Source: Hyaloraphidium curvatum (taxonomy: Eukaryota; Monoblepharomycota; Hyaloraphidiomycetes; Hyaloraphidiales; Hyaloraphidiaceae). From it: a DNA stretch of 64,000 nt. The DNA is taken from the NCBI GenBank assembly GCA_025558095.1, contig JAIVFI010000017.1, positions 434,001 through 498,000 on the forward strand. Reading direction: 5' to 3'. Shown here piece after piece: positions 11,247-23,400 of the stretch. Position 1 is the first letter of the stretch, and every line of letters begins with the position of its first letter. A program made the position numbers and the translations under genes. The notes under the pieces were generated by a model, which saw nothing but the letters and a program-made list of their open reading frames with translations, did not search any database and had not been told where the DNA came from.

Positions 11247-11709
11247 GGAGCTTTGATGTAATGGAAACCGGTTCGGACGAGGGGGATGCCGGTGATCTGG
11301 TGCACCTTTTTCGCGGTGGCGTGCGGCCCGGCTCCAGCATCCCGACAACCACCTCCCGAGAAGCCTCCTCCCGCCGGCGCGCGTTTGCGCGGCAGCTTCC
11401 TCCCCGCAGTCAGCCGGCGCCAGAGCGCGGCGACGCGGCGGAGCGTGTCTCTTTGAGAGCGAGGAGGGAAGCAGGCCCGCACAGGCCCGCGGACCTCCGC
11501 GAGCCCATCGCACGGCGACTTGCGCGCACCCGCGGCCGCGCCGGAGCAACAGCGCGGGAGCAGCTGAGAGGCAGCAGAGCGGACCCGCGTGGAGAGCAGC
11601 ACCGGGGCGCCGCTGAGGCCGCCTGTGCCGCCCGCCCGCCGCCCGCGGTCGACGACTCCCCGCCGCACGCGGCCCGCCCCGCCCGCCCGTCCTCCGCCCC
11701 CCGCGGCCC

Positions 11710-14360
11710 ATGAAGTTCCTGCCCGACATCGCCCCGCCGCCGCCGCGTGACAGCTTCCTGCCGTCGCGCAAGCCGACCTCGTTCCACATCGACCTGCCCG
11801 AGCGGCCGTCGCTGCCGCTGGGCTCCGTCACCCGCATCGACGACCCGCACGCGCGCGCACTCCGCGGCACAGACGACCCGCCCCGCGAGAACGGCCCGCC
11901 GCAGACGCTGGCGCAGTTCCGCGCAGGGAAGCTCAAGGACATGGACTCGGCGGGGTCGTGGGGCCCGTACCTCGGCCTCGGCGGGCCCGACTCGGGCCCG
12001 CTGAGCCCGTTCGCCTTCGCGGACCGCGGCAGGCAGCACGCGCAGCACCACACGGGGCAGCAGGACGCGGCAGGCGGCTCACAGGGCGAGTTCCGCGGGC
12101 TCAACAATCCGTCGCCCATGCCAAACGACTTCCTCAACCTGGACCAGCGCTCCGACATCTCGCGCTTCCTCTCGCTCGCGAACCGCGGCGGGTCGTCGAC
12201 GCCGGGGTCCGCCGCCGAGAGCCACGGCAACGGCACCGCGGGCCAGCAGCAGGCCGCCCAGGTCACCATCGCAAACATGGAGCCCAACTCCACCCCGCCG
12301 GTCGCATCGGGCCCGCAGTGGACTGCCGGCGGCTTCTGGCTCAACCGCTCCGGCGGCCTGCAGTCCGCGTCGGGCGAGGGCCGCGCCATGGCCCAGCCGG
12401 GGGCCGTGCAGCGCACGCCGTCGTTCCCGCACGTCTCCGCCCACCTGCAGCAGCCGCAGGCCCAGATCCTGCAGCAGCCCGGCCTCGACCGCGCGCCGAC
12501 CGCCCCCGCGGGCTTCGGCGTGGTCGGCCCCGGGCTGCAGAGCGCGCTGGCCGGCTTGCAGTCGATCAACTCGGCCATGCAGCAGTACGCGCAGCAGCTC
12601 GGCCGGCAGCAGCCCGGGGGCAGCGGCGACTCGGGCGTCTTTGTGCAATCCGGCTACCTCGCCAGCAGGTCCTTCCCCGGCATGCCCGCCGCCTCGGCCG
12701 GCCCGGCGATCCCCGCGGTGCAGGTGCAGGCGCCGACGTCGGGTCTGGACGAGCTGCGCACGCGCAGTTTCCCCTTCCCGGCGCGCGCGGCGCCGTCGCT
12801 GCGGAGCATGTCCTTCACCGACCTCGCCCCCTCCCGCGCCGCGGCGGCAGCGCAGCCGGGGAACAACGTGCCCGTGTACGCCCCCGTGAGCCAGGAGGTC
12901 CAGGCGCAGCTGGAGGAGTGGCAGAAGCTGGGCCTGATCTCGGCGCCCGGCGCCGCGCAGACGGCCGCGCAGCGCTCGGCAGCAGAGGCGCAGAGGCAGG
13001 CCATGGCGTTCGCCGTCGCCGCATCGCAGGCGTCGCAGGCGCTCGAGCACCAGCGCGCGCTGTCGGGCGGGGCCCTGAGCTCGCGGTCGTTTTCGGGGGG
13101 GCAGCAGCAGCACCCGTCGCCCTACGTCGCGCCGATGGATCTCAACTCGTCCAGCGGCGGCCGCGCGGGTGCGAACGGCGGCGCGGCCCGCGGCCCGACG
13201 CAACCCGTGCACCTCGGCACCCTCGCCCCGGAATCCTCCCGCGTGGACCTGAGCTCGCTCTCTGGCACCGCGCTGTTCCCGCCCGCGCGCAGGGTCTCCA
13301 CGAACGTGCCCCCCGCGGCGATGCAGACGAGCCCGCTGTCGCCGCTGCGCACGGGATCCGGGGACCGCGCGGCGATGGTGCCGACGACGGGCCCGTTCTA
13401 CTCCAAGTCGGCCCCCGCGACGGCGGCGCCCGAGTCGGAGGAGGAGACGGACGAGGAGGACGAGTACGAGGAGGAGGACGACGACGACGACGGGAGCGAC
13501 GACGGGGCCACGGGCAAGCGGCGCCGGCGCGACTCGGACGGCGAGTTCGGCGGGCCCCGCCGCCGCCGCAAGTCCTCGCACCCCGCCGCCCCCCGCGCCC
13601 CGCGTACCCCCGCCGACGGCGCCGCCCATTCGGCGCCCGCGCACGGCGCCGCGGCGGGGTCGATCGAGGAGGGCGACGAGAGCCTGGTGGGCATCTCGAC
13701 GGACAAGGCCAAGCTGCAGGCGATCCTGGCCACGGCGCCCTACAGCAAGTCCACGGGGGACTACCTGTGCCCGGTGTGCACCAAGGGGTTCAAGAAGCCG
13801 GTGCTGCTCAAGAGCCACCTCAAGATGCACGACCCGCAGAAGAGCCACCAGGTGGGTTTCGGGCGGGCCGTGATTGGCTGCTGTCTCTCATCGTTGAAAT
13901 CCGTGGTGGAAACCCACAGTGCGACTACTGCGACCGTACCTTCCTCCGCGCGCACGACAAGCACCGGCACGTGCGCTCGATCCACATGGAGAAGAAGCAG
14001 TTCGTCTGCCCCACCTGCGGCGCGCAGTTCGCCCGCTCCGACGCGCTCCGCCGGCACACGGGCCGCGACAACACGCCGTGCTACGGCAAGGTCGCCAAGG
14101 GCAAGAAGGGCGTGCGGCTGGTCACCATCATCCCCGAGGCGGTGCTCGGCGCCGAGCCGCGGCCCAAGCAGCCCGAGCGGCGCGCTGCGGCGCCTGCGGC
14201 CCCCGCGGCGCCGGTGCTCCCGTTCAAGCTGGACCCGCCGCGGCCGGGCAAGCGGCGGCGGAGGGCGTGGGACGACGAGGATTCGGACGGGAGCGAGGGG
14301 GGGAGCGAGGCGGCGTCGCCGGCGGTCAGGGGGAGCGACAGGGACGGGGTTTACGACTAG
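11710..14360 (+). CDS. C2H2 zinc-finger transcription factor
   Basis: Two exons, 11710-13851 and 13920-14360 (68-nt intron), 860 aa. The first 570 residues are Gln/Ala/Pro/Ser-rich and look like an activation or interaction region. An acidic run (EEETDEEDEYEEEDDDDD, about residue 575) is followed by a basic Arg/Lys stretch. Three fingers follow near the C-terminus: YLCPVCTKGFKKPVLLKSH..H, then QCDYCDRTFLRAHDKHRH..H formed across the intron, then FVCPTCGAQFARSDALRRH, whose last ligand seems to be a Cys (TPC). The tail is basic (GKRRRRAW). It should be a nuclear DNA-binding regulator; targets are unknown. The intron between fingers 1 and 2 has a good donor and a clean acceptor. Confidence 0.85.
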
Positions 14361-14715
14361 GTCCGGGGGCGGACGGGGATGTATATTTGGTGGCGGTTGC
14401 TACGGCGGGTCTGTTTCATGTCTAGAGGGCAGCGCGATCCGATTTCTTGTCTGCGTGCGGGATGTGTGATCGGGAGCGGCGATCGCCGGTTTCGCGGCCC
14501 GGGATCGAGACAATCCGTGATTCGGAGTGTTGTGGACGTTCTTCGGTCGTTGATGCTGTGCGTACGGAGTCAATGCTGGGTTGGAGACGTTTGCTGGGGC
14601 GCGGTGCTCCCCAGCCACGGCTGCTGCGCCGCGTCGGCCAAGGCGACTGCGGTTGATTCGATTTCGGTGTCACACGGACAGGCGATGCGCTGTCTCCGGA
14701 CCACCAGACCGTCGC
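14361..14715. other. Intergenic, 355 nt
   Basis: Lies between the C2H2 gene and the HExxH membrane protein. It should hold the 3' UTR of the first and the promoter of the second. No conserved element, repeat or RNA gene was recognised. Confidence 0.5.
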
Positions 14716-17705
14716 ATGCCGCCTAGGAACATGGGATCCCGCACGCGGCCGCGGCCGGCCGCCGCCGAGGGCGCCGTTGCCCGCCCGGCCCGGACGACTG
14801 CCGCCGGCCCGCCCGCGGGTCCGCGGCACCGCTCGCGCCGGCGTCCGCCGCCGCCGCTCCCCGCGGGGCCGCACGGCGCGCTTGCCGTCGGGGGGCACGC
14901 GGCCGCGGAAGGCGCCGCCGCGCCCCCGAACGCCCCTCGGGTGACACGCACAGACTGCGCAACGACATCCGCCTCCACGGCACGGGCATCGCCGGCCGGG
15001 CGCGCAGCCGGCGCCCCCGCCCTCCTCTCCGCGCTCCTCGTTTCCCTCCTTGCCGCCCTCCTCGCCGCCGCTCCCGCCGCCGCGATGGCCCTCTGGCCCC
15101 AAGAGGTCCCCGTGCTGGCCTCGAACTCGTCCGACGCCGCAAGTCCGAGGTCGTTGGCCGCTCCGGATGAGGTACATGCCGCTCTTGGCGCGCTTCCGCA
15201 CGCTCAGGCTCACGCGGATCGGTTCCCCCGCGCAGAACCTCGCCGAGCCGCTCACCGGCTTCGTTAACCCGCTCGAAAAGTGCCAGAACGTGCGCTGGGA
15301 CGCGGACTTTTCGCACAACCCCGAGCCCGGCATGCCGCCGCGCTACGTGCCCGTCTGCGCGGACCTGACACCCGCCGAGGCCCGCCGCCTCGAGCGCGCC
15401 AGGCGCCTGGAGGACCGCCAGACGCAGCAGCCTTTTTCCATCCGCTTCACCTGCACCGACACGACCAACGCCGTGTGCGAAAAGGCCAAGACGGGCTTCG
15501 AAAAGGCGGGGCAGCGGCTCGCGCAGGCGCTCAAGATCGACAGGACCATCGTGGTCCAGGCGACTTTCAAGAGCTTCTGCCAGGGGCAGGGGTCGTCGTG
15601 CTCGCTGAGGAACACGCTGGGGCAGGCCGCGGCGTCTTCCTACCTCCAGGGTCGCTTCGGCGATGACGGACCCTGGCTATTCCCCCAGGTAGGGGCAATG
15701 CGAGTCCCGTTGGACTCCATCCCGTGCTAATGCATCCCCACGCCCCGCAGTCGCTGTTCAAGCAGATCAGCAACGGAGCCGCGGTGCAGCTCAAGGACGT
15801 CGACATCATCGCCGAGTTCAACACCGACTTCAACTTCTGGTTCCCCGGCGACAACCAAATCACCTTCAACCAGGTTGACTTTGAGCTCGTCGTTGCGCAC
15901 GAATTCGTGGGTCTCCTTCAGTCCGCATCATCTGCACTTCGCTTATGCACGTACGCCCCTTGCAGACGCACGGCCTCGGCCTGACCTCGGGCTGGAACAC
16001 GTGGTTCAGCAGCGTATACCCCATCCTGCCCTCGCAGGACTTCCTCACCCCCTCCATCTTCATCCAATCCCCCGTGGGCGACGCCTCGCCCAACAACTAC
16101 TTCTTCGCCGGATGGCAGCAGCTCCAGATCCTGGACAAGTACATATACGCCGTCGGCTCCGGCAAGTCCCTGGTGGACTCTGCAAAGACCATCACCTCCT
16201 TCACGGGTTCGTCCGGCACGCGGCTCAGCTCCTGGATCACGCAGTTCCAGCAGTCGGGCGCCCCCTACGCCGAGGCGAAGAGCGTCTACAGCATCGCCAC
16301 CTCGGGCTACCGCCAGCTCGAGTTCCGCATCCCAACCAACGCTGCGTCGCAGGGCGGCACCATTGTGTACCTGCAGACCGTCCCCGGCCGCTGGCTCCCC
16401 GGCTCCTCCATCGCCCACGTGGACCTGCAGGACGAGGGCACGGGCCCGGACTTTCTCATGATCCCCGACGTGACCAGCCTGACGGGGCGCACGCTCGACA
16501 ACATCCTGGCCACGCAGGCGCCCGGCTGGAAGTACGGCGCCATCGGCCCGCAGCTGGCGGGCATGCTGAGCGCCATGGGGTGGCCCACGCTCATCGCCGC
16601 GGGGGACTCGAACGCGCCCGTCGGGAACGGCACGGGCAACGGGACGAGCACCACCACCCGCCCGCCGCGGCCCACGTCGTCGCCGACCTCGTTCACCCCC
16701 GTCGCCCCCGTGCCGGTCGGCTCCGCGCAGCCCTCGACCATCGGCCCTTTCACCATCCCGCAGTTTGTCGGCGTGGTGGTCGGCAGCGTCGCCGCCGCGG
16801 CCGCGATCGCGGCCGGCGCCATCTGGCTGGCGAGGCGGGGCAAGAAAAAGGAGGGCCAGGCCAACGGGCACGCCAACGGGAACGGGTACCCGAACGGAAA
16901 CGGTTATTCCGGAGACTACCCGTACTCGGGCAGCGGGGACTACCCGCTCGCAGCGTACCCGGCCGCGCCGCCGCCGGCGGTGCAGCCCGCCCCGCGCAAC
17001 GCGGTCGCGCCGGCGTACTACCCTGGGGAGATCCCTGCGGGTGCCGCCGTCTACGCGTACACGCCTGGATCGGGAGCCTACCCCGTGTCCAACGGCGTCC
17101 CGACGTACCCCGCCGCCGCTGCCGCGTACGCGGCACCGGCGGCTCCGCCCGCGCCGTACCGCGCGGCCTCGAACGATCCTTACCTGGCGTCGACGACCAC
17201 GAACGCAGCCACGCGCAATGCGCGCGGGGTCTACGCCGTCGCCGCGGGCACCGCGCTCAGCCCTCAGGAGGCCTCGGACCTCGAATATGCGAAAGCTCTC
17301 CAGGAACAGGAGGAGGCTTTGGCCGGCGTGCGCCTCGCGCACGTCGCTACGCCGCCGCCGATTGTCCCGGCCAGGCCCGCGCCGGCACCTCCGCTCCCCG
17401 CGCGCCGGACCGCGACCTCCTTCGCCGCGCCTGCGGTGCCGGAGTCGGACTACGAGCTCGCGAGGCGGCTGCAGGCAGAGGAGGACGCCAGGGTCGCCGC
17501 CGCGCCGTCCACGCCGCCGAGGCCTTCCCCGCGGCCGGCACCCGCCGGGCCCAGGCCACTGCCGCAGAGCAGCAGCTTCTCATCCGACGTGGGCATCGAG
17601 ACGCCCACGTACGGCTCGGTGCAGGACAGGATCAGGATGCTCAACGCCTCGACAACCGGGACGGGTGGTAGCCGGCCGGCGGGATCGTACCTCGACCAGC
17701 AATGA
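14716..17705 (+). CDS. Single-pass membrane protein with extracellular HExxH metallopeptidase-like domain
   Basis: Four exons: 14716-15171, 15236-15688, 15751-15906, 15966-17705 (introns 59-64 nt), 934 aa. A hydrophobic stretch near residue 100 (LLSALLVSLLAALLAAAP) is the probable signal sequence or anchor, so the true start may be further in. The ectodomain has paired cysteines. The splice at 15906/15966 joins HEF to THGLGLTSGW, creating HEFTHGLG, a zinc HExxHxxG-type motif. A Thr/Ser/Pro-rich stalk precedes a transmembrane helix (FVGVVVGSVAAAAAIAAGAI), a stop-transfer RRGKKK and a long cytosolic tail rich in Tyr, Pro and Ala with a charged helix (YELARRLQAEEDARV). Such HEFTHGLG proteins occur in fungi without assigned function. 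Proteolysis at the cell surface is an inference. Confidence 0.7.
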
Positions 17706-17827
17706 AGACTTGACGACCCGCGAGGACTTGTAGATACGACGGATATCAAGCTTGGCGGAGAGATCAAGCATGTTCTACCATTACGATACATTAGTCTGGA
17801 ATGAGACACGTTGCGTGCCCTCGTTTT

Positions 17828-19888
17828 TCACCCGCCCTTGGCGGCCGCCTTGTGCTCGGCCTGCTCCGCGGCCTTGCGCACGTCCCGCAGGCTCTCGATG
17901 AGGACCTGCTTGAAGGTCGCGGCGTTGGTGGTCTTGCAGGCGTTGCGGGCGGTGACGGAGGCCGTCAGCCAGTTGTCCTGCAGGTTGTAGTTGCTCCCTG
18001 CACGACCGGGGAAGGAATGAGCCAACTCAAGTTCGAAATGATGGGAGTGGCAACCCACCGTATCCGTCCGGGTAGACGGGCCCGAACCCGGCCATCGTCT
18101 TGTCCGACACGCTCAGGTTGCTCGTCGAAAGCATCCACTTGCTCCCGCGCTTGTACACCACGTCGTCGAGCAGCGCCGGCCGGGCGTCGCCCTCGCGGAG
18201 CTGGCACGACAGGCCGAGCAGGTGCCGGTCGACGCCCTTGCCCGCCGTCGCGAGCTTCATGTAGGCGATGTGCTGCGCGCACGCCTCGCGGAGCTGCGTG
18301 ATGGAGGTGGCAGCAGGAACCCGGCCGAAATTCCTGGTAAACTGTTCCGAAGCAACGGAGAGAGTGCGGCAGGTCTCGGTGCGGCCGTTGAAGAACTGCC
18401 TCGTGGAGGCGGACTCTGAAATGGTCATCAGAAGGCGATTGCCAAAGCACCCGCAAAGGACCCACCGTATGTCGCCGTCGGGTGGGCGTACATCCGGGCC
18501 CAGGTAAGCTGGAGCATCATCTGGAAGAAGGCATCCGGCGACACCTTGAGGTGCGCCTTGACCCAGCCGGCCCCATACTCGTCGAAATAGCAAACTTTCG
18601 ACTCCAAGTCGGCGATCTGCTCTGCGCTGAATGTGCGCGCGGCGCCAATGTCGGCGGCGATCTGGGCGTCCACATCCCACTCGAGCTTCTTGGGCGCGGG
18701 AAGGTGGTACGAGCGGTCGACGTGGGCAGGGTCCTTGGCCGGCTCCTGGTTGAGCACCCATCCGACGATGGTGTTGCAGCTGGCGCCGTCGGTGGGGGTG
18801 TGCTCGCCCATGACGCCTCCGCGGCCGTCGTTTGCGCAGACGAATTGCAGCGACTTGTCAACCCAACGGTTGCGGCACTCGGGCCCTCCGTGGAGGAACT
18901 GCCGCGCGCGCGCCTCGAGGTCTTCGTCCTTGCCGTAGTCGAGGGGCGCCCCCGTGTTGTAGTCGTCAAGGTTGATCACGAAGAGGGCGTCGTTCATGAT
19001 GTCGACGTTCTTCCGGTTCCGGTCCGAGAGCGAGCGGAGGTGCGTGTAGGACTTGTAGTACGTGTCGCGGTCCGCGGTCGACAGCTGCCCGATGGCGGGC
19101 TGCAGCTTCGAGACGCGCGCGTCCTCGATGGCATGCTTGAACAGGTGCTCGATCTGGCTGATGGGCACGCGCTCCCCGTGCTTGCCCACGACGTCGACGA
19201 CGTACATCTGGTCCTTGATCATCAGGATGATGTGGCGCGCCTTGGCGGGGAACGGGACTAGGATGGTGTCGGCCACGTCGCCGGGAACCCTCGTTCCACC
19301 AAAGAATTTCCCATACTGATCCATGCTAAAGGGCACGGTCTTTTGCTTGTCCATGTACTCAGCGGGGAGCTTCTCCGAGTCGACAAGCTCCTTGTAGTCC
19401 AGCAGGAGCGAGGTCCAACCAGCAGCGCGGCGGACCTGGTAGTCCGAAAAGGTGCCCGGTGCCGGCGGCTCCTGTCGCAGCTCCTTGGGATAGTCCGAGG
19501 GCTCCGTCAGCATCGTGAGGTAGTAGGACACGTTCAGGACCGAGCTGTCGCGGTACTCGACATATGCCTTGTGGAGCCAAAGGTCATCGAGCCAGTTGCG
19601 CTTGCCCTCGGCATCTTTCAGCAGCCGCTTCTGCAGTTCCTGGCCAATCCCGCCTGGCGCGGCAAACTCGGCGGCCTTGGCGTTGACCGCTTTCCATTCC
19701 GCATCGGTCCAGGCCAGCGGCCGCAGGGTGTTGAGTAGGAGCGGGATGGTCTCGTTCTCAAGCGAAGGGACGGGAAGGCTCGGAAGCCGGGACTGGTTCG
19801 AGAAGGTCCCGTGCGGATGGGCAGCGGTTGCGAGTCGCCGGCTCGCGCCCGCGAACGGGCCGGAGACCAGCCGCGGAAGCCGCGTCAT
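17828..19888 (-). CDS. Carnitine O-acetyltransferase, mitochondrial-type
   Basis: Three exons: 19888-18466, 18415-18059, 17997-17828 (introns 50 and 61 nt), 649 aa. The N-terminus (MTRLPRLVSGPFAGASRRLA) is a mitochondrial presequence. Choline/carnitine acyltransferase signatures follow: LPSLPVPSLENE at the start, FSMDQYGKFFGGTRVP, the catalytic His segment GEHTPTDGASCNTIV (His of HxxxDG), and the carnitine/CoA site HPTATYESASTRQFFNGRTE rebuilt across intron 1. The C-terminus ends KAAAKGG without a clear peroxisomal tripeptide. The enzyme reversibly transfers acetyl groups between CoA and carnitine and moves acetyl units into mitochondria during growth on fatty acids or acetate. It is divergent from the ABC transporter gene. 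Confidence 0.93.
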
Positions 19889-20411
19889 GGTGGCGTGGCG
19901 TCTGTGGCGCCGGGAAGTTGCGTGGGGGACGGCAAGAAACTTTGCCGCTTTGCCGCGGGCCCGCAGCGGAGACGAAGCGTCACGCCCAGCTCATGGACCT
20001 CACATTTCTCCCTCGTCGTGTTGGAGATCAAAGTTTATGTTACTAGTTGCAGTCTCCATGTTTCATCCCAGGGTTCAAGTGCCGGGGTACGATCGTGTAA
20101 GGCTAGGCCGTTCAGTTCGGGACGACGAAAGCCGTTCCGACCGAGCGAATCCGCTGTTTGCTCTTGCTAGGAGGAGGAAGATATAAAAGTAATGATGGGG
20201 CCGCTACAACCTGAACCTGAACGGAAGGCTTTTCGGATCGGGCGGGGTCCCAGGCGGGGGCCTTTCATCCGGTGGTCGGCGGAGGATTCCCAAACCGCCG
20301 GAACGCAAGAACTCTAATCGAACCACCCAAGGCGGCCGTTGGCCACCAGCAAATCGCTGCCTTGCGTGCTACATTTTGCCCACACCGTTCTCTGCGTACT
20401 CCCGGGCCACG
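19889..20411. promoter_or_regulatory. Divergent intergenic region between carnitine acetyltransferase and ABC transporter genes
   Basis: This 523-nt gap separates two start codons on opposite strands and must contain both promoters. It includes an AT-richer segment around 20020-20060 and 20160-20195 (tataaaagtaatg near 20181), which could be a TATA-like element for the + gene. No further motif was identified. Confidence 0.35.
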
Positions 20412-23400
20412 ATGTCGTCGCCGGAGACCGTGGGCGTCACGGGACATCCCGCGGACGCAACGCCCAGCTCGCCGGACGCGAATCCCGCTCCGATTCTCTC
20501 CTCCGATGCGCCGAAAGCCTCGGGCGTGAGCTTCCAACCGGTCGTGGAGGACCCGCCCGCTCTCGATCCGCCGACCGGCCTCGAAGTTCCTGGCGCGTCC
20601 CAACCTGCGGACTTCAATGCGGGGAGAAGGCGGTCCTCTGCGTTCCGCACGAAGTCAGGCAATCTCATCGATGGAACGCACATCGGCGTGTTTGAGGAGC
20701 AGATTTCTTCGGCCGGCGAGGGCGTTTTGGAGGGCGATTCTTCGAAGAAGGCGTTCGACATGACCGCCTTTCTGGAGAAGCTTCGCGCCGAGGACGAGAA
20801 GGCGGGCGACGTGCGCGATGTCCTTCTTACCTGGGAGGGCATCACGGTGAAGACTGCGCGCTCGTCGACCCAGGAGGGCATCCCGGTGTTCTGGGAGCCG
20901 GTGAAGAGGCTGCTCAGCTTGCCGTGGACGATTGCTGCCAAAGTCTCTGCCAAGAAGGCGGCCAAGGAAGCAGCTGCAAATGGCTCTTCTCCTGCCGCAC
21001 CGGCCGTCGACAAGACCGTCCTGAACGACGTCTCGGGGTTCTGCCGGGGAGGCGAGGTGTGTTCTTCAGCGTGGTTGCCGTCTTCATCGCTGACCGAAAG
21101 CTTCATGTGGCAGATGGTCTTGATCCTGGGAAAGCCGGATTCCGGAGCGTCCAGCCTTGTTCGCGTACTCGGCCAACAGGGCCGCTACTTCAAGAGCTGC
21201 GTTGGGAAGATCGAGATGAACGGCGTCGACTCGGTCCCCTGGATGAAAGAATACGGATCGGAGCTCTATTACTCGGGCGACGAGGACCTCCATCTGCCCA
21301 GCCTGACGGTCTCGCAGACTTTCGACTACGCGCTGCAGTACCGAGAGAAGGACCCCGCGCGGCGCCAGGAATGGCTCGAATGGCTCGTGACATGGCTCGG
21401 CCTGGGCAAGGCGAAGGACACGATCGTGGGCGACTCTTTCCTGCGCGGGGTCAGCGGCGGTGAGAGGCGCCGAGTGTCAGTGGGGGAGCAGCTCGCGGCC
21501 AATGCCACGGTCAACTGCTGGGATCAGCCGACAAAGGGCCTAGACTCGACCTACGCGCTCGTCGTCTGCAAGGGGCTCCGTCTCCTCAATTCGATCCTCA
21601 ACAAGACGTCGGTCTGCTACCTCAACCAGGTTTCGCAGCAGATCTACGAGCTCTTCGATAGCGTCATCGTACTCGCCGAAGGCCGCGTGATCTTCCAGGG
21701 GCCGGGCGACCAGGCCAAAGACTATTTCATTGGCCTTGGATTCGAGCCGTTGCCCAGGTACGTTACATCGCTGGCTTCCTTTTCATGCGTTGACTGTCCT
21801 CTGCTAGGCAATCGACGAGCGACTTTATTCAGCAGTGCACGGAACGCAAGGAGCAGAACGTGCGCCCCGGATTCACAAAGGAGAACGGTCGAGCTCCCCC
21901 CGTAACGGCGGCAGAGTTCGAGGCGGCCTGGAAGGCATCCCCCGAATACGCGAGCTTTCTCAAGGACTTTGCCGAGGTCAAACAGGACAGCGCGGCTCGA
22001 AATGCGGCGTCGACGTTCCACGACGCAGTCATCAGCCACCGCAAGGCGACCTCCGCATCCTCGCCCGACTCTGTCTACCAGACAACGAGGGCGCAGCAGT
22101 TTGCTACGACGGTCAGGCGCGAGTACACCCTGCTCGGAGGCCAGAAGTTCAACGTGGTCGCGAAATGGCTCTTCAACCTGATCATTGCGTTCGTGGTCTC
22201 TTCGTATGCTTTCCAAGCCCCCAACACCGGCAGCGGAGCATTTGCCAAGGCGTCGGGCATCTTCTTCAGCCTTCTCATCAACGCGCTGAACACAAATGCC
22301 GACATCCCGAACGTGCTCAAAGGCAGGCCGGTGATGTACAAGCACAAGAACAACTTCTTTCTGCGTCCGTTTTGGTTCTATCTCGCGACGATCGCCGCGG
22401 ATCTACCCGTTCGGCTGGCCAATATCTTCACCTTCACGGTCATTTACTGTTGGTGTCTGGCCTGCAATGTTGCCGTTCGGATCTAACCAATACTGCATTG
22501 CAGACTGGATGGTTGGCTATCAGGCCTCGGCGGCACACTTCTTCATCTTCTTCCTCTGCCAATTTGTTGCCGGTGTCGCTTATTCGGCCGAGTCTCGCTT
22601 CCTCATCTCGCTTTCGTCCAACGCGGACGTAGCTTTTCGACTCAACGGGCTCCTCATCATACCGTCCATCATCTATTCGGGGTAAGTTCAAGCAAAGCCA
22701 TCCAGACCCCAGGCACAAACTGAAGTCCGAAACAGGTACTTCATTCCCTATTCGAGCGTAAAGCCGTGGTTTGTATGGCAAGTGTCGACCACGTGAGCGC
22801 GCACACTACGAATTTGGCGCTGACAGTGCCCGCTTCTGTAGGCTGTACTGGATCAACCCCCTCGCGTACGCCTTCAAGGCGATGATGGTCAACGAGTTCT
22901 CGGGCCAAACCATCTCGTGCGCCGATTCGTTCTTCCCCCCCTTTCCCAACGTTTCCGCCGAATACAAGACGTGCACCATCCCCGGCTCTCAACCGAATTC
23001 GACCACCGTGAGCGGTGATGACTGGCTGTGGGCAACGCGGCAGATTCCGACGGGCCCTGGTGTGATCTGGTACAGTGGGTGAAGACGGACCTGGCAAAAA
23101 TCACCCGCTGACCCCTGTCCAAGACTTCGCTGCGATCGTGGGCTTGACCATAGTCTACACCCTTCTTGCCGCCATTGTCACGGCCAAGGTTGAGTTCGGC
23201 AAGGGCGGTGTCACTACGAACGTGAGTGTTTTGATTACAGGAGCTTCGAGTGTTCCAACGCCGCCGCCTGCAGATCTTCAAGAAGGGCTTCGTACCGTCG
23301 GAAGCTCCGTCCGCGGCGGGAACCTTCAAGTCTTCCACGATCGCCGGCACGAGGCGCAGCGCAACAACGCAGGCGATTAATGCCGCCGTTCAAGAGCACG

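Noticed and set aside
9222-12578. A 1118-codon open frame on the minus strand
   Set aside because: It lies opposite the disordered protein and the C2H2 gene and part of SMP3, has Arg/Pro/Gly-rich sequence without domains, and is the usual antisense shadow of GC-rich third positions.
12079-13848. A 589-codon minus-strand frame opposite the C2H2 gene
   Set aside because: Low-complexity Arg/Ala/Gly translation and no splice or motif support; the + strand encodes zinc fingers here.
23222-23240. A 19-nt intron (gtgagt to acag) in the ABC transporter
   Set aside because: It keeps frame, but a 52-nt intron from the same donor to the cag at 23271-23273 also keeps frame and matches the other introns in size.
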